Source: Acidobacteriota bacterium
GTDB lineage: Bacteria > Acidobacteriota > Terriglobia > Terriglobales > Acidobacteriaceae
Reading direction: 5' to 3'
Length of the DNA stretch: 8,636 nt
Assembly (NCBI GenBank): GCA_021781075.1
Contig: JAJXXN010000311.1
Location: forward strand, 1 to 8,636
The notes beneath the pieces are model-generated. The model had not been told where the DNA came from, ran no database searches, and saw only the letters and a list, made by a program, of their open reading frames with translations. Positions within the stretch are counted from its first letter, which is position 1, and each line of letters opens with the position of its first letter. This document shows positions 1 through 5,783 of this stretch, one piece after another. The position numbers were made by a program, and so were the translations under genes.

Positions 1-1
1 G

Positions 2-673
2 GAACTGGGCGACCTGATGCTGCAGGTTTTGTTTTATGCCGAGATGGCGGCCAATGACGGGCACTTCACAATTACGGATGTGCTCGGTGAACTGAACCGC
101 AAACTGGTGCGGCGGCATCCGCATGTGTTCGGCGAGGCGGCGGCGCGGGCCGCCGGGAACGAGGCCGAGGTGGACGCGGCGGTGGATGGCTCGGCAACAA
201 AAGTACTGCGCAATTGGGAGGAAATCAAAAAAGCCGAAAAGCTGGCAGCGGCCAAGGCGAAGCCGGAGTTTCATTCGCGCCTCGATGCGATTCCACGCGG
301 ATTGCCGGCGTTGAGCGAGGCGGCGAAGATTGGTTCCAAGGCGGCGAAGGTTCATTTCGATTGGCCACACTGGCGCGACCTGCTGCCGAAGATGAATGAA
401 GAGCTGGCGGAGTTGGAGGCGGAGGCGGGGAAATCGAATCCCGACCAGGGGCGGATTGAGGCGGAACTTGGCGATGTGCTCTTCACGGCGGTGAACCTGG
501 GCCGGCATCTGGGCGTGGATGCCGAGATGGCGTTGCGCGGAACCAACTTGCGCTTCCGCCAGCGTTTTGCGTGGATGGAACGCAATGCCGCGAGGCCGCT
601 TGAGGAGTTGGACGCGGCGGAGTTGGAAGGGTTGTGGGCGCGGGCCAAGTCCGCGCTGGAGCCGGGTCGATGA
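2..673 (+). CDS. mazG: Nucleoside triphosphate pyrophosphohydrolase MazG, 3' part
   Basis: Cut by the left window edge; 223 residues are visible, reading in frame from base 2. MazG hydrolyses (d)NTPs to NMP and pyrophosphate in the cytoplasm, a nucleotide-pool house-cleaning role. The family usually has two tandem all-alpha MazG domains, each with a Mg-binding EExxE...ExxD signature. The window opens on the ExxD helix of the first domain (ELGDLMLQVLFYAEMA, residues 1-16). A linker follows, with the typical stretch VLRNWEEIKKAEK near residues 69-81. The second domain is complete: E133, E134 and E137 form EExxE, and E155/D158 form ExxD, followed by the helix with NLRFRQRF. About 50-60 N-terminal residues are probably missing, judging from the 263-residue E. 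coli protein. The stop codon overlaps the start of the next gene (ATGA), which suggests co-translation. The family call is firm. Confidence 0.93.
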   Translation, partial: ELGDLMLQVLFYAEMAANDGHFTITDVLGELNRKLVRRHPHVFGEAAARAAGNEAEVDAAVDGSATKVLRNWEEIKKAEKLAAAKAKPEFHSRLDAIPRGLPALSEAAKIGSKAAKVHFDWPHWRDLLPKMNEELAELEAEAGKSNPDQGRIEAELGDVLFTAVNLGRHLGVDAEMALRGTNLRFRQRFAWMERNAARPLEELDAAELEGLWARAKSALEPGR

Positions 674-1464
674 AGAGCGAAGGGATTCTCATCCGCACCT
701 GCCACGGCTTTGACGAGCTGCGCGCGTGCGTGGAGATGCAGGTTGCAACCTGGGGTTATGACCCGACGGACGTGATTCCGCTCAAGGGTTTTCTGGTTGC
801 GCAACAGATTGGCGGGCAGGTGATTGGCGCATTTGACCTGAGCAGCAACGGCGCGGGGAGCGATGGAAGCCCTGGGTCGCTGATCGGTTTTGCCTTTTCA
901 CTGCCGGGGGTCAAGAGTCCGCCGCATGGCCCGGCGTGGCCGTATCTGCACTCGCACATGCTGGCGGTCAAGGACGACTACCGCAACCGCGGGATCGGGC
1001 GGTTGCTCAAGCTGGAGCAGCGGCGCGAGGCACTGCAGCGCGGCATCCGGCACATGGAATGGACCTTTGACCCGCTGGAAATCAAAAACGCGCACCTGAA
1101 CCTTGCCAGGCTGGGCGCGCGCTGCCATCGCTACACGGTTGATTTTTACGGGCACACGAGTTCCAAGCTCCAGGCCGGTCTGCCGACCGACCGTCTGTTT
1201 GCCGAGTGGACGCTGGATTCCCCGGAAGTGGAGGCGCTGATTGCCGGCGGCGGCGTGAAGTCGATTGAGACATCAAGGGTGGTGGGGACGATTGAAGTCC
1301 CCGCCAAAATTTACGAGTGGAAGCGCCATGCGCCGGAGAAAGCGCACGACGTGCAACTGAAAAACCGCGGGCTTTTTCAAGAGGCATTCGCGCGTGGCCT
1401 GTTTGTGGACGGGTTCCATGTGGATGGCGCCGGCAACGGCCACTACCAGCTTGTTAATGCCTGA
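670..1464 (+). CDS. GNAT-family N-acyltransferase (COG3375-like), possible D-amino acid N-succinyltransferase
   Basis: A 264-residue protein. The ATG at 670 shares ATGA with the mazG stop; an upstream ATG at 634 exists but lies deep inside mazG, so 670 is preferred. The GNAT acyl-CoA-binding motif A is visible as R105-N-R107-G108-I-G110, in the segment HSHMLAVKDDYRNRGIGRLL (a beta strand followed by the pyrophosphate-binding loop). It is followed by a helix with EQRREALQRG and then MEWTFDPLEIKNAHLNLARLG, where the N-A-x-L-N pattern is common in this subgroup. The region after about residue 180 is specific to these larger GNAT proteins. The next gene is an NSAR/OSBS-type racemase. In Geobacillus kaustophilus a GNAT succinyltransferase acts with such a racemase on D-amino acids. 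That role is inferred from the neighbour; substrate and acyl donor cannot be read from the sequence. The GNAT fold call is strong. Confidence 0.85.
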   Translation: MKSEGILIRTCHGFDELRACVEMQVATWGYDPTDVIPLKGFLVAQQIGGQVIGAFDLSSNGAGSDGSPGSLIGFAFSLPGVKSPPHGPAWPYLHSHMLAVKDDYRNRGIGRLLKLEQRREALQRGIRHMEWTFDPLEIKNAHLNLARLGARCHRYTVDFYGHTSSKLQAGLPTDRLFAEWTLDSPEVEALIAGGGVKSIETSRVVGTIEVPAKIYEWKRHAPEKAHDVQLKNRGLFQEAFARGLFVDGFHVDGAGNGHYQLVNA

Positions 1465-1492
1465 CCGGCGGCCCATCGCGTACACTGGGCGC

Positions 1493-1503
1493 GGGAGTTT
1501 CCC
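1493..1503 (+). promoter_or_regulatory. Ribosome binding site of the racemase gene, inside a small inverted repeat
   Basis: GGGAG (1493-1497) sits six bases before the ATG at 1504 and fixes the start. The bases GGGA-GTT-TCCC form a four-pair hairpin that would cover the site. It is short and probably weak, so any regulatory meaning is only a guess. Confidence 0.55.
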
Positions 1504-2625
1504 ATGAAAATTGATGCCATTCAACTGCGCGAGCTGGAGATGCAGCTGGTGCGCCCCTTTGAGACGAGTTTTGGCGTCACCACCACGCGTCGCATCCTGC
1601 TGGTCGAGGTCCACTCCGAGGGCCTGGTGGGTTGGGGCGAGTGCACGGCCGGCGAGCATCCGCATTTCAGCGAGGAATGCTTTGCGACGGCGTGGTACAT
1701 GCTGGAGCAGGAACTGGGGCCGATGCTGCTGGCCCAGGCGCCGGAGCATGGGGGCGATTGCCCCAAAATCTTCTCGCGCGTGCGCGGCAACCGCATGGCC
1801 AAGGCTGCGCTGGAGAACGCGATCTGGGACCTGGAGGCGCAGCGGGAAAAGGTGAGCCTGAGCGCGTTGCTTGGGGGCACGCAGGATGCGATTCCATGCG
1901 GGGTTTCGTTGGGAATTCAAAAGACCATCCCCGAACTGATGAAGATCATCGAGACGGAACTGGCGGCTGGCTACCGGCGCATCAAATTGAAATGCAAGCC
2001 GGGCTGGGACATCGGGGTCTTTGAAAAAGTGCGCAACCACTGGCCGGGGATCCTGCTCAGTTGCGACGCCAACTCCGCCTACCGGATGCGCGATTTTGCG
2101 CACCTGGCCAAGTTTGACGAATTCAACCTGCTGATGATTGAGCAGCCGCTCTGGCACGATGATTTTTATTTCCATTCCATGCTGCAAAAACAGATTCAGA
2201 CCGCCATCTGCCTCGATGAGTCGATTCGCAACCGGCGTGATGCGCTGGCGGCTATCGAGATGGGGTCGTGCCGCATCCTCAACATCAAGCTGGGCCGCGT
2301 GGGCGGCTTCTCCGAGGCCATCCGTGTGCACAATGTGGCCATGGAGCGCGGAATCCCGGTCTGGTGCGGTGGAATGCTGGAGGCCGGCATTGGCCGCGCG
2401 CACAACATTGCCATGGCATCGCTCGCCAACTTCACCCTGCCCGGTGATGTTTCCGCTTCAAAACGTTATTGGAAAGAGGACATCATTGAGCCCGAGGTGA
2501 CGGTGTCGAAGAGCGGCGAGATCGCCGTTCCCATGGCGCCGGGCCGCGGCTTCGCGGTTCGCACTGATCTGGTGGAGAAGCTCACCCTACGCAAGGCGAC
2601 GGTGAAGCGCACGCTTACTGCCTGA
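1504..2625 (+). CDS. menC: Enolase-superfamily o-succinylbenzoate synthase / N-succinylamino acid racemase
   Basis: A 373-residue enzyme of the muconate-lactonising subgroup of the enolase superfamily. The N-terminal capping domain has the substrate loop RPFETSFG (residues 17-24). The barrel carries the full catalytic set: K161-L-K163 (KxK), Mg ligands D188 (SCDAN), E213 (IEQPL) and D238 (CLDES), and the second base K262 (NIKLGRVGG). The roughly 25-residue spacing of these residues is that of OSBS/NSAR enzymes. Such proteins either dehydrate SHCHC to o-succinylbenzoate in menaquinone synthesis or racemise N-succinyl/N-acyl amino acids, and many do both. The symbol menC follows the family name. 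No other men gene is nearby and an acyltransferase lies directly upstream, so the racemase role looks at least as likely. The start is supported by GGGAG at 1493-1497, six bases before the ATG. There are 39 bases between the acyltransferase stop and this start. The 3' end overlaps the convergent gene by 11 bases. Confidence 0.9.
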   Translation: MKIDAIQLRELEMQLVRPFETSFGVTTTRRILLVEVHSEGLVGWGECTAGEHPHFSEECFATAWYMLEQELGPMLLAQAPEHGGDCPKIFSRVRGNRMAKAALENAIWDLEAQREKVSLSALLGGTQDAIPCGVSLGIQKTIPELMKIIETELAAGYRRIKLKCKPGWDIGVFEKVRNHWPGILLSCDANSAYRMRDFAHLAKFDEFNLLMIEQPLWHDDFYFHSMLQKQIQTAICLDESIRNRRDALAAIEMGSCRILNIKLGRVGGFSEAIRVHNVAMERGIPVWCGGMLEAGIGRAHNIAMASLANFTLPGDVSASKRYWKEDIIEPEVTVSKSGEIAVPMAPGRGFAVRTDLVEKLTLRKATVKRTLTA

Positions 2626-3430
2626 GCATTTGAATGGCGGTGCGGTAGTCAAGCCCCGGCGATACAGGCTGGAAGCCCGTGAGATCCAGCGTGGAATCGG
2701 AGGATTTCGATTTGTAAACCACGCGGTAATTGGCTTGGATCACCAGATGGTTCGCGCGCCAGATCCCTGGGAGCACCTGTTGCTGTTCAATGAGCAGGCT
2801 TGCCCCTTGATCAATTTGCCCGAGCAGGCCCCAGCCGTAATCCACATCTTTTGACAAGCGCCCACTGAGCCGGGCGACACGCTCGGATTTTGCATCAATC
2901 CACAATTCGCCATCCATGCCGGTGAGCAGCTCTTCCTCAAAATTCTGCGGGTCAAATTTGGGGTTGGGTACAAAGCTGTAAACCGCCAGGCCGCCCTCCG
3001 TGTGGGAGTAGTGATAGAGCAGCGCGTTGGGCAGCGCGCGCAGGATTTTGGAAAACTTGTCCAGGTCCGAGGCCTCGCGCAGGCGGCGATGGGTTTGCCG
3101 GCTGGCGTCCTCCATCAGGTTGCTGAGCCGCTGGTCTTCCCTGGCCGCATCCACCGTGCTGAGCGGCACATTGTCGCGGGAAAGCAGGCGGGCCACGCCG
3201 CCATCGCGGGTTTCAATAATCTCCTTGACCGTGGTCAAGCGCGGGCTGACCTTGCGCAGGCGGTAGCGCATGGGATGCGTTGTGTCGGAAAGTGCGGCAA
3301 CTTCATTGGCCAAGGCGCGCGTGACCAGCGGGTCTTGCGCGGCGCCCGCGCCCTGGGCGTCGACCGGGGTATGCGCCAGGGCCGCCAGCAAAACAGCGGC
3401 GAGTGGCAGAAGTGGGTGGGGGCGCATCAT
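2615..3430 (-). CDS. Secreted or periplasmic protein of unknown function (acidobacterial type)
   Basis: A 271-residue protein that I cannot name. It starts with a Sec-type signal peptide: MMRP, a hydrophobic stretch at residues 7-19 (LLPLAAVLLAALA), and a probable cleavage after V-D-A25. The mature part has a basic, charged middle (about 50-120) and then a beta-rich C-terminal half. That half includes GELWIDAKSERVARLSGRL, a D-x-G-W-G segment, QGASLLIEQQQVLPGIW and a final YRVVYKS. This pattern (reporting strand, 'lwID...ri.rl.G', then 'lPG.W.a..l.i') recalls outer-membrane lipoprotein-sorting (LolA/LppX-like) folds and a protein type I associate with acidobacterial genomes; that likeness is inference. 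There is no lipobox cysteine. The start could be either of two adjacent ATGs (3430 or 3427), with only a weak purine-rich AATAGGG upstream. It converges on the racemase gene, and the two coding ends overlap by 11 bases. Confidence 0.8.
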   Translation of the reverse strand: MMRPHPLLPLAAVLLAALAHTPVDAQGAGAAQDPLVTRALANEVAALSDTTHPMRYRLRKVSPRLTTVKEIIETRDGGVARLLSRDNVPLSTVDAAREDQRLSNLMEDASRQTHRRLREASDLDKFSKILRALPNALLYHYSHTEGGLAVYSFVPNPKFDPQNFEEELLTGMDGELWIDAKSERVARLSGRLSKDVDYGWGLLGQIDQGASLLIEQQQVLPGIWRANHLVIQANYRVVYKSKSSDSTLDLTGFQPVSPGLDYRTAIQMLRQ

Positions 3431-3432
3431 GC

Positions 3433-3446
3433 CCTATTTTAATAGG
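3433..3446. repeat. Perfect 14-base palindrome just upstream of the secreted protein gene
   Basis: CCTATT-TT-AATAGG lies 3-16 bases upstream of the ATG at 3430 on the minus strand. It is AT-rich in a GC-rich setting and covers the place where the ribosome binding site should be. It could be an operator or a small mRNA hairpin, or chance. Only the symmetry itself is seen. Confidence 0.4.
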
Positions 3447-3486
3447 TTGAGTGGAGGGCAAACCCACGAATTCCGCCCAGTTAAAT

Positions 3487-3520
3487 GCCGGGGGCGGTGG
3501 GAATGCCTCCCGCCCCCGGC
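3487..3520 (-). terminator. GC-rich hairpin, probable terminator after the lipoprotein gene
   Basis: The arms 3487-3501 and 3506-3520 pair over 15 positions: eleven continuous G-C pairs (GCCGGGGGCGG with CCGCCCCCGGC), one mismatch, one wobble, then two more G-C pairs, closing an AATG loop. It lies 34 bases beyond the stop of the minus-strand lipoprotein gene and before the next minus-strand gene begins. On the minus strand only a weak run (ATTTAA) follows, so it may terminate imperfectly, or instead protect the 3' end of the mRNA. Confidence 0.55.
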
Positions 3521-3553
3521 GTTCTTCCATCCATGCAAGTGCCAGGCTCCGGT

Positions 3554-4984
3554 CTAGGCCGCGCCATTGACCGCTGCAATCCTTGCGGCCACCATCTTCC
3601 ATTGCCCGTTGTCAAAGAACAGCAACCCGAAGACATGCGCGGAGGTGCCAGTGGCAACCGTGCCATTGACCATGGTCTGCGCCTGCTGATAGACCTGCAC
3701 GCTCGTCGCGCCGGTCAACGACGTAAATGAGCTGTCGGATGGCAGGGCCAATGTGAAGATCGTGGTGGCCCCACTTGTAATTGACGCGCTCACCGTCCCG
3801 GTCAGGGACTGCGGTTCAAGTTCGAGATCAGACGCGGTCATGGAACCCGCCATGGTCATCCCGCCCATCATCCCGCCACCCATGCCGCCATTCATCATGC
3901 CGCTTGTGCTTATGGGCATCACGCTCTGCCCCGCGTAGATGTGGTTCGCATCAAATGCGGGCGTGAACGGCAACCCGGTCATCTCCACCAGGTCGCTGTC
4001 GATTTGGTAGCTTGTGCTGCCATTCAAATTGATGGTGATGCCATTGGAAAAGAAGGTCGCCATCATGCCGGCCCCAATGCCATCCTGCATGATCAAGTTG
4101 AGCGATGTGGCGGGCTGTCCATTGACAACCGCGATGATTCCACCGCCCATTACCCCGCCGTTGCCGCCCATCTCCGTCACTGCATCCGCCATCAGTGAAC
4201 CATCCGGCTGAAGTGTCGCATCCACCATCACCATCATCCCGTTGGCCATGGAGTTCATGCTGGTGTCGGTAAACACGGTGGAACCGTTCGTCGCAAAGGT
4301 CAGTGAACTGCCCGCCTGCATGCTGGTCATGGTGAAATCACTGCCGGAGACGCCCGTCACCGAGCCCATCATCTGGTAAATTCCACCATTAGCAAAGTCC
4401 ATGGGGCCAGTCGCGGTTTGCGTGCCCATGCCCATCGTGAACATCGGGTTCATGCTGAATGTGCCGCCATTTGACATGACCGAGGCCCCAAGATCCAGGT
4501 CGAAATTCAACGACATCGGCGTGCTTCCGATGGTCACCGGCGTGTTGAAATTCACTGTCGCGGTCATCGGGCCGGCGATTGAAGCCTGTGTCGGCAGCTT
4601 GCTCGTCTGGTCGATATACATCATGTTTGCCGAGCCGATCGTGATGGTTGCGCTTGTGTACGTCCCTTGCGGAACTTGCATCATTGCCAGGGGCTGCATC
4701 GTGCCCATCAAATGTGTCATCTCAATCGGCGTGGTGGATGAAACGATCGTGGTTGAGCCATTCGCCCCGTTCAGTGCCATGGATGTCACATTCATCGTGA
4801 AGCCGAGCATCCAGTCGGCGGGTGCGTCACCCATGTTGACCAGCACCGCCGTTTTGGCGGCCGGTGTTATGGTTCCGGACGCGCTGCCGCTGCTGCAACC
4901 AGTTAAGAATTGCAGAGCGGGAAGTGACATGCCCAGAATTGCGAGGCCAAGCAAGGAAAAAGAAAAATAACGGTTGGCTTTCAT
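3554..4984 (-). CDS. Methionine-rich lipoprotein with DUF4382-like and DUF5666-like regions
   Basis: A 476-residue predicted lipoprotein. The ATG at 4984 gives a good type II signal: MKANRYF, a hydrophobic core and the lipobox L-T-G-C30, followed by a Ser/Gly-rich linker. GGGAG lies about 11 bases upstream. Earlier in-frame starts (5197, or 5050 with GGGGAG close by) would add a long, unfitting N-terminus. Residues 46-170 resemble DUF4382: NMGDAPADW, strands ending in QVPQGTYTSATITIG, and LNFDLDLGASV. Residues 206-272 resemble DUF5666: GSVTGVSGSDFTMTS, then T-x-V-F-T-D, V-M-V-D-A and S-L-M-A-D-A-V. The rest is beta-rich, with LTGTVSASI at 395-403. Methionine is strikingly common, 48 of 476 residues, with a Gly/Met cluster at 362-382. 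C30 is the only cysteine. The protein probably sits on a membrane facing the periplasm or cell surface. Its function is unknown; domain names are by eye. Confidence 0.8.
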   Translation of the reverse strand: MKANRYFSFSLLGLAILGMSLPALQFLTGCSSGSASGTITPAAKTAVLVNMGDAPADWMLGFTMNVTSMALNGANGSTTIVSSTTPIEMTHLMGTMQPLAMMQVPQGTYTSATITIGSANMMYIDQTSKLPTQASIAGPMTATVNFNTPVTIGSTPMSLNFDLDLGASVMSNGGTFSMNPMFTMGMGTQTATGPMDFANGGIYQMMGSVTGVSGSDFTMTSMQAGSSLTFATNGSTVFTDTSMNSMANGMMVMVDATLQPDGSLMADAVTEMGGNGGVMGGGIIAVVNGQPATSLNLIMQDGIGAGMMATFFSNGITINLNGSTSYQIDSDLVEMTGLPFTPAFDANHIYAGQSVMPISTSGMMNGGMGGGMMGGMTMAGSMTASDLELEPQSLTGTVSASITSGATTIFTLALPSDSSFTSLTGATSVQVYQQAQTMVNGTVATGTSAHVFGLLFFDNGQWKMVAARIAAVNGAA

Positions 4985-5147
4985 AAATTTTGAAGCTCCC
5001 GAGGCGACATATTTGTGTGAATCGAGGAAGGCTTGCAAGTTGTTTCCCATCCGGCTCCCCACATCACCCCATGCATATACATACGCGAGCCGAGGGATTA
5101 TGTACTGTGACCCACGTCGCACCCTGCGCCACCATAGGCGGTACTTA

Positions 5148-5176
5148 AGTATCACTGGATGTGATGGCGGTTGCAA
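5148..5176 (-). promoter_or_regulatory. Candidate sigma-70-type promoter for the lipoprotein gene, with inverted repeat in the spacer
   Basis: Read on the minus strand, TTGCAA (5176-5171) and GATACT (5153-5148) are separated by 17 bases, each matching four of six consensus positions. Transcription would start near 5141 and leave a leader of about 157 bases before the ATG at 4984. The spacer and the edge of the -10 box contain ATCAC-TGGAT-GTGAT (5151-5165), an inverted repeat placed where an operator would be. This was found by eye and is not proven. Confidence 0.35.
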
Positions 5177-5348
5177 CCTTTGACGCGGATGCTCCATTGC
5201 GCTCTGCGAAAGCAGGATGGATGAGCCTGCGCGAGGCTTTGCGCGGCGGCGAAACTCTTCAAAAAAGGACGTTTATTTTAAGGAGGGTGGGCAGCAGCAG
5301 ATATGGTCGCACTTGTTCCGCCACCCGGTGACGGCCCGATGCGCCCGA

Positions 5349-5378
5349 TTGAAGCCCATGGGCTGGGTTGCGTATAGT
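5349..5378 (+). promoter_or_regulatory. Candidate sigma-70-type promoter for the bactofilin cluster
   Basis: TTGAAG (5349-5354) and TATAGT (5373-5378) are separated by 18 bases. Each matches four or five of six consensus positions. A start near 5385 would give a leader of about 33 bases that includes the AAGGAG site before the bactofilin ATG. The position fits well; activity is inferred. Confidence 0.45.
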
Positions 5379-5405
5379 GCGAACAGAGAGTTTGTTGGGC
5401 TGGTT

Positions 5406-5412
5406 AAAGGAG
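5406..5412 (+). promoter_or_regulatory. Ribosome binding site that sets the bactofilin start
   Basis: AAAGGAG lies five bases before the ATG at 5418. It is why the short 115-residue protein is preferred over an in-frame extension of 67 residues beginning at 5217, which has no bactofilin character. Confidence 0.7.
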
Positions 5413-5417
5413 AGGCA

Positions 5418-5765
5418 ATGGCGGGAGAGGCAGTGCAGGCCCATCTGGGCAAGTCGATTGTGGTGAGGGGTGAGGTGCGCGGCAGCGAGGACCTCATCAT
5501 AGAAGGACGCGTTGAGGGAAGCGTAATGCTGAACAATGGACGCCTGACAATCGGCCCTTCCGCCCGCGTGCAGGCCGACCTGGCGGCGCGTGATGTGCTG
5601 GTGCTGGGCGCGGTCATAGGCAACATTAGCGCGAGCGGGCGGGTGGAGTTGCGCGCCGGCTCCGAGGTCATTGGTGATATTCGTTCCACACGCCTGGCCG
5701 TGGAAGACAATGCAGTTTTCCGTGGCAAGGTGGAGTTGGCCGTCAGCGGGGCAGTGCAGTTATAA
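5418..5765 (+). CDS. Bactofilin (polymer-forming cytoskeletal protein)
   Basis: A 115-residue protein made almost wholly of the bactofilin (DUF583) domain, a right-handed beta helix that polymerises into filaments without nucleotide. The repeating short strands are easy to see: SIVVRGEVRGSEDLIIEGRV, then EGSVMLNNGRLTIGPSARV, DLAARDVLVLGAVIGNI, SGRVELRAGSEVIGDI and the last turn DNAVFRGKVEL. The glycines and small hydrophobic residues recur every few positions, as the fold requires. N- and C-terminal tails are very short. Many bactofilins carry longer proline-rich or charged tails for membrane or partner binding, so this is a minimal form. It is first in a same-strand cluster with a methyltransferase 18 bases downstream. 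Bactofilins scaffold cell-shape, polar or cell-wall enzymes; the specific role here is unknown. Confidence 0.92.
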   Translation: MAGEAVQAHLGKSIVVRGEVRGSEDLIIEGRVEGSVMLNNGRLTIGPSARVQADLAARDVLVLGAVIGNISASGRVELRAGSEVIGDIRSTRLAVEDNAVFRGKVELAVSGAVQL

Positions 5766-5783
5766 ACTGCGAATGGAGCTGCA

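Larger units (their letters stand above)
4985..5417. other. Divergent intergenic region between lipoprotein and bactofilin genes
   Basis: These 433 bases separate two genes that point away from each other. I see no convincing gene here. Open frames running in from both sides (to 5197 on the minus strand and from 5217 on the plus strand) are extensions of the flanking genes without family-like sequence. The region holds candidate promoters for both genes, an inverted repeat within one of them, a perfect palindrome TACTTAAGTA at 5142-5151, and a Shine-Dalgarno-like AAGGAGG at 5280-5286 with no well-placed start codon after it. Confidence 0.6.

Noticed and set aside
1471..1490. Inverted repeat GCCCA...TGGGC between the acyltransferase and racemase genes
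   Set aside because: Five pairs around a ten-base loop with no T run; too weak to call a terminator, and the genes look co-transcribed.
1273..2403. Long minus-strand open frame (376 residues) opposite the racemase gene
   Set aside because: It is antisense to a gene with complete catalytic motifs, and its translation is rich in R, Q, H and P without any domain pattern. It is a by-product of GC-rich codon use.
3840..3905. Possible tandem DNA repeat in the Gly/Met-coding stretch
   Set aside because: The units are irregular and explained by repeated Gly and Met codons; no exact repeat unit is seen.
4401..4970. Plus-strand open frame (189 residues) with hydrophobic stretches, opposite the lipoprotein gene
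   Set aside because: The hydrophobic look comes from reading Met/Gly/Thr-rich codons backwards. The minus-strand lipoprotein has a signal peptide, lipobox and domain-like sequence.
4985..5197. N-terminal extension of the methionine-rich lipoprotein (starts at 5197 or 5050)
   Set aside because: It would bury the type II signal peptide far from the N-terminus; the ATG at 4984 gives a standard lipoprotein start. The GGGGAG before 5050 is only four bases from its ATG.
5217..5417. N-terminal extension of bactofilin from an ATG at 5217
   Set aside because: The extra 67 residues have no bactofilin character, and a good AAAGGAG precedes the ATG at 5418.
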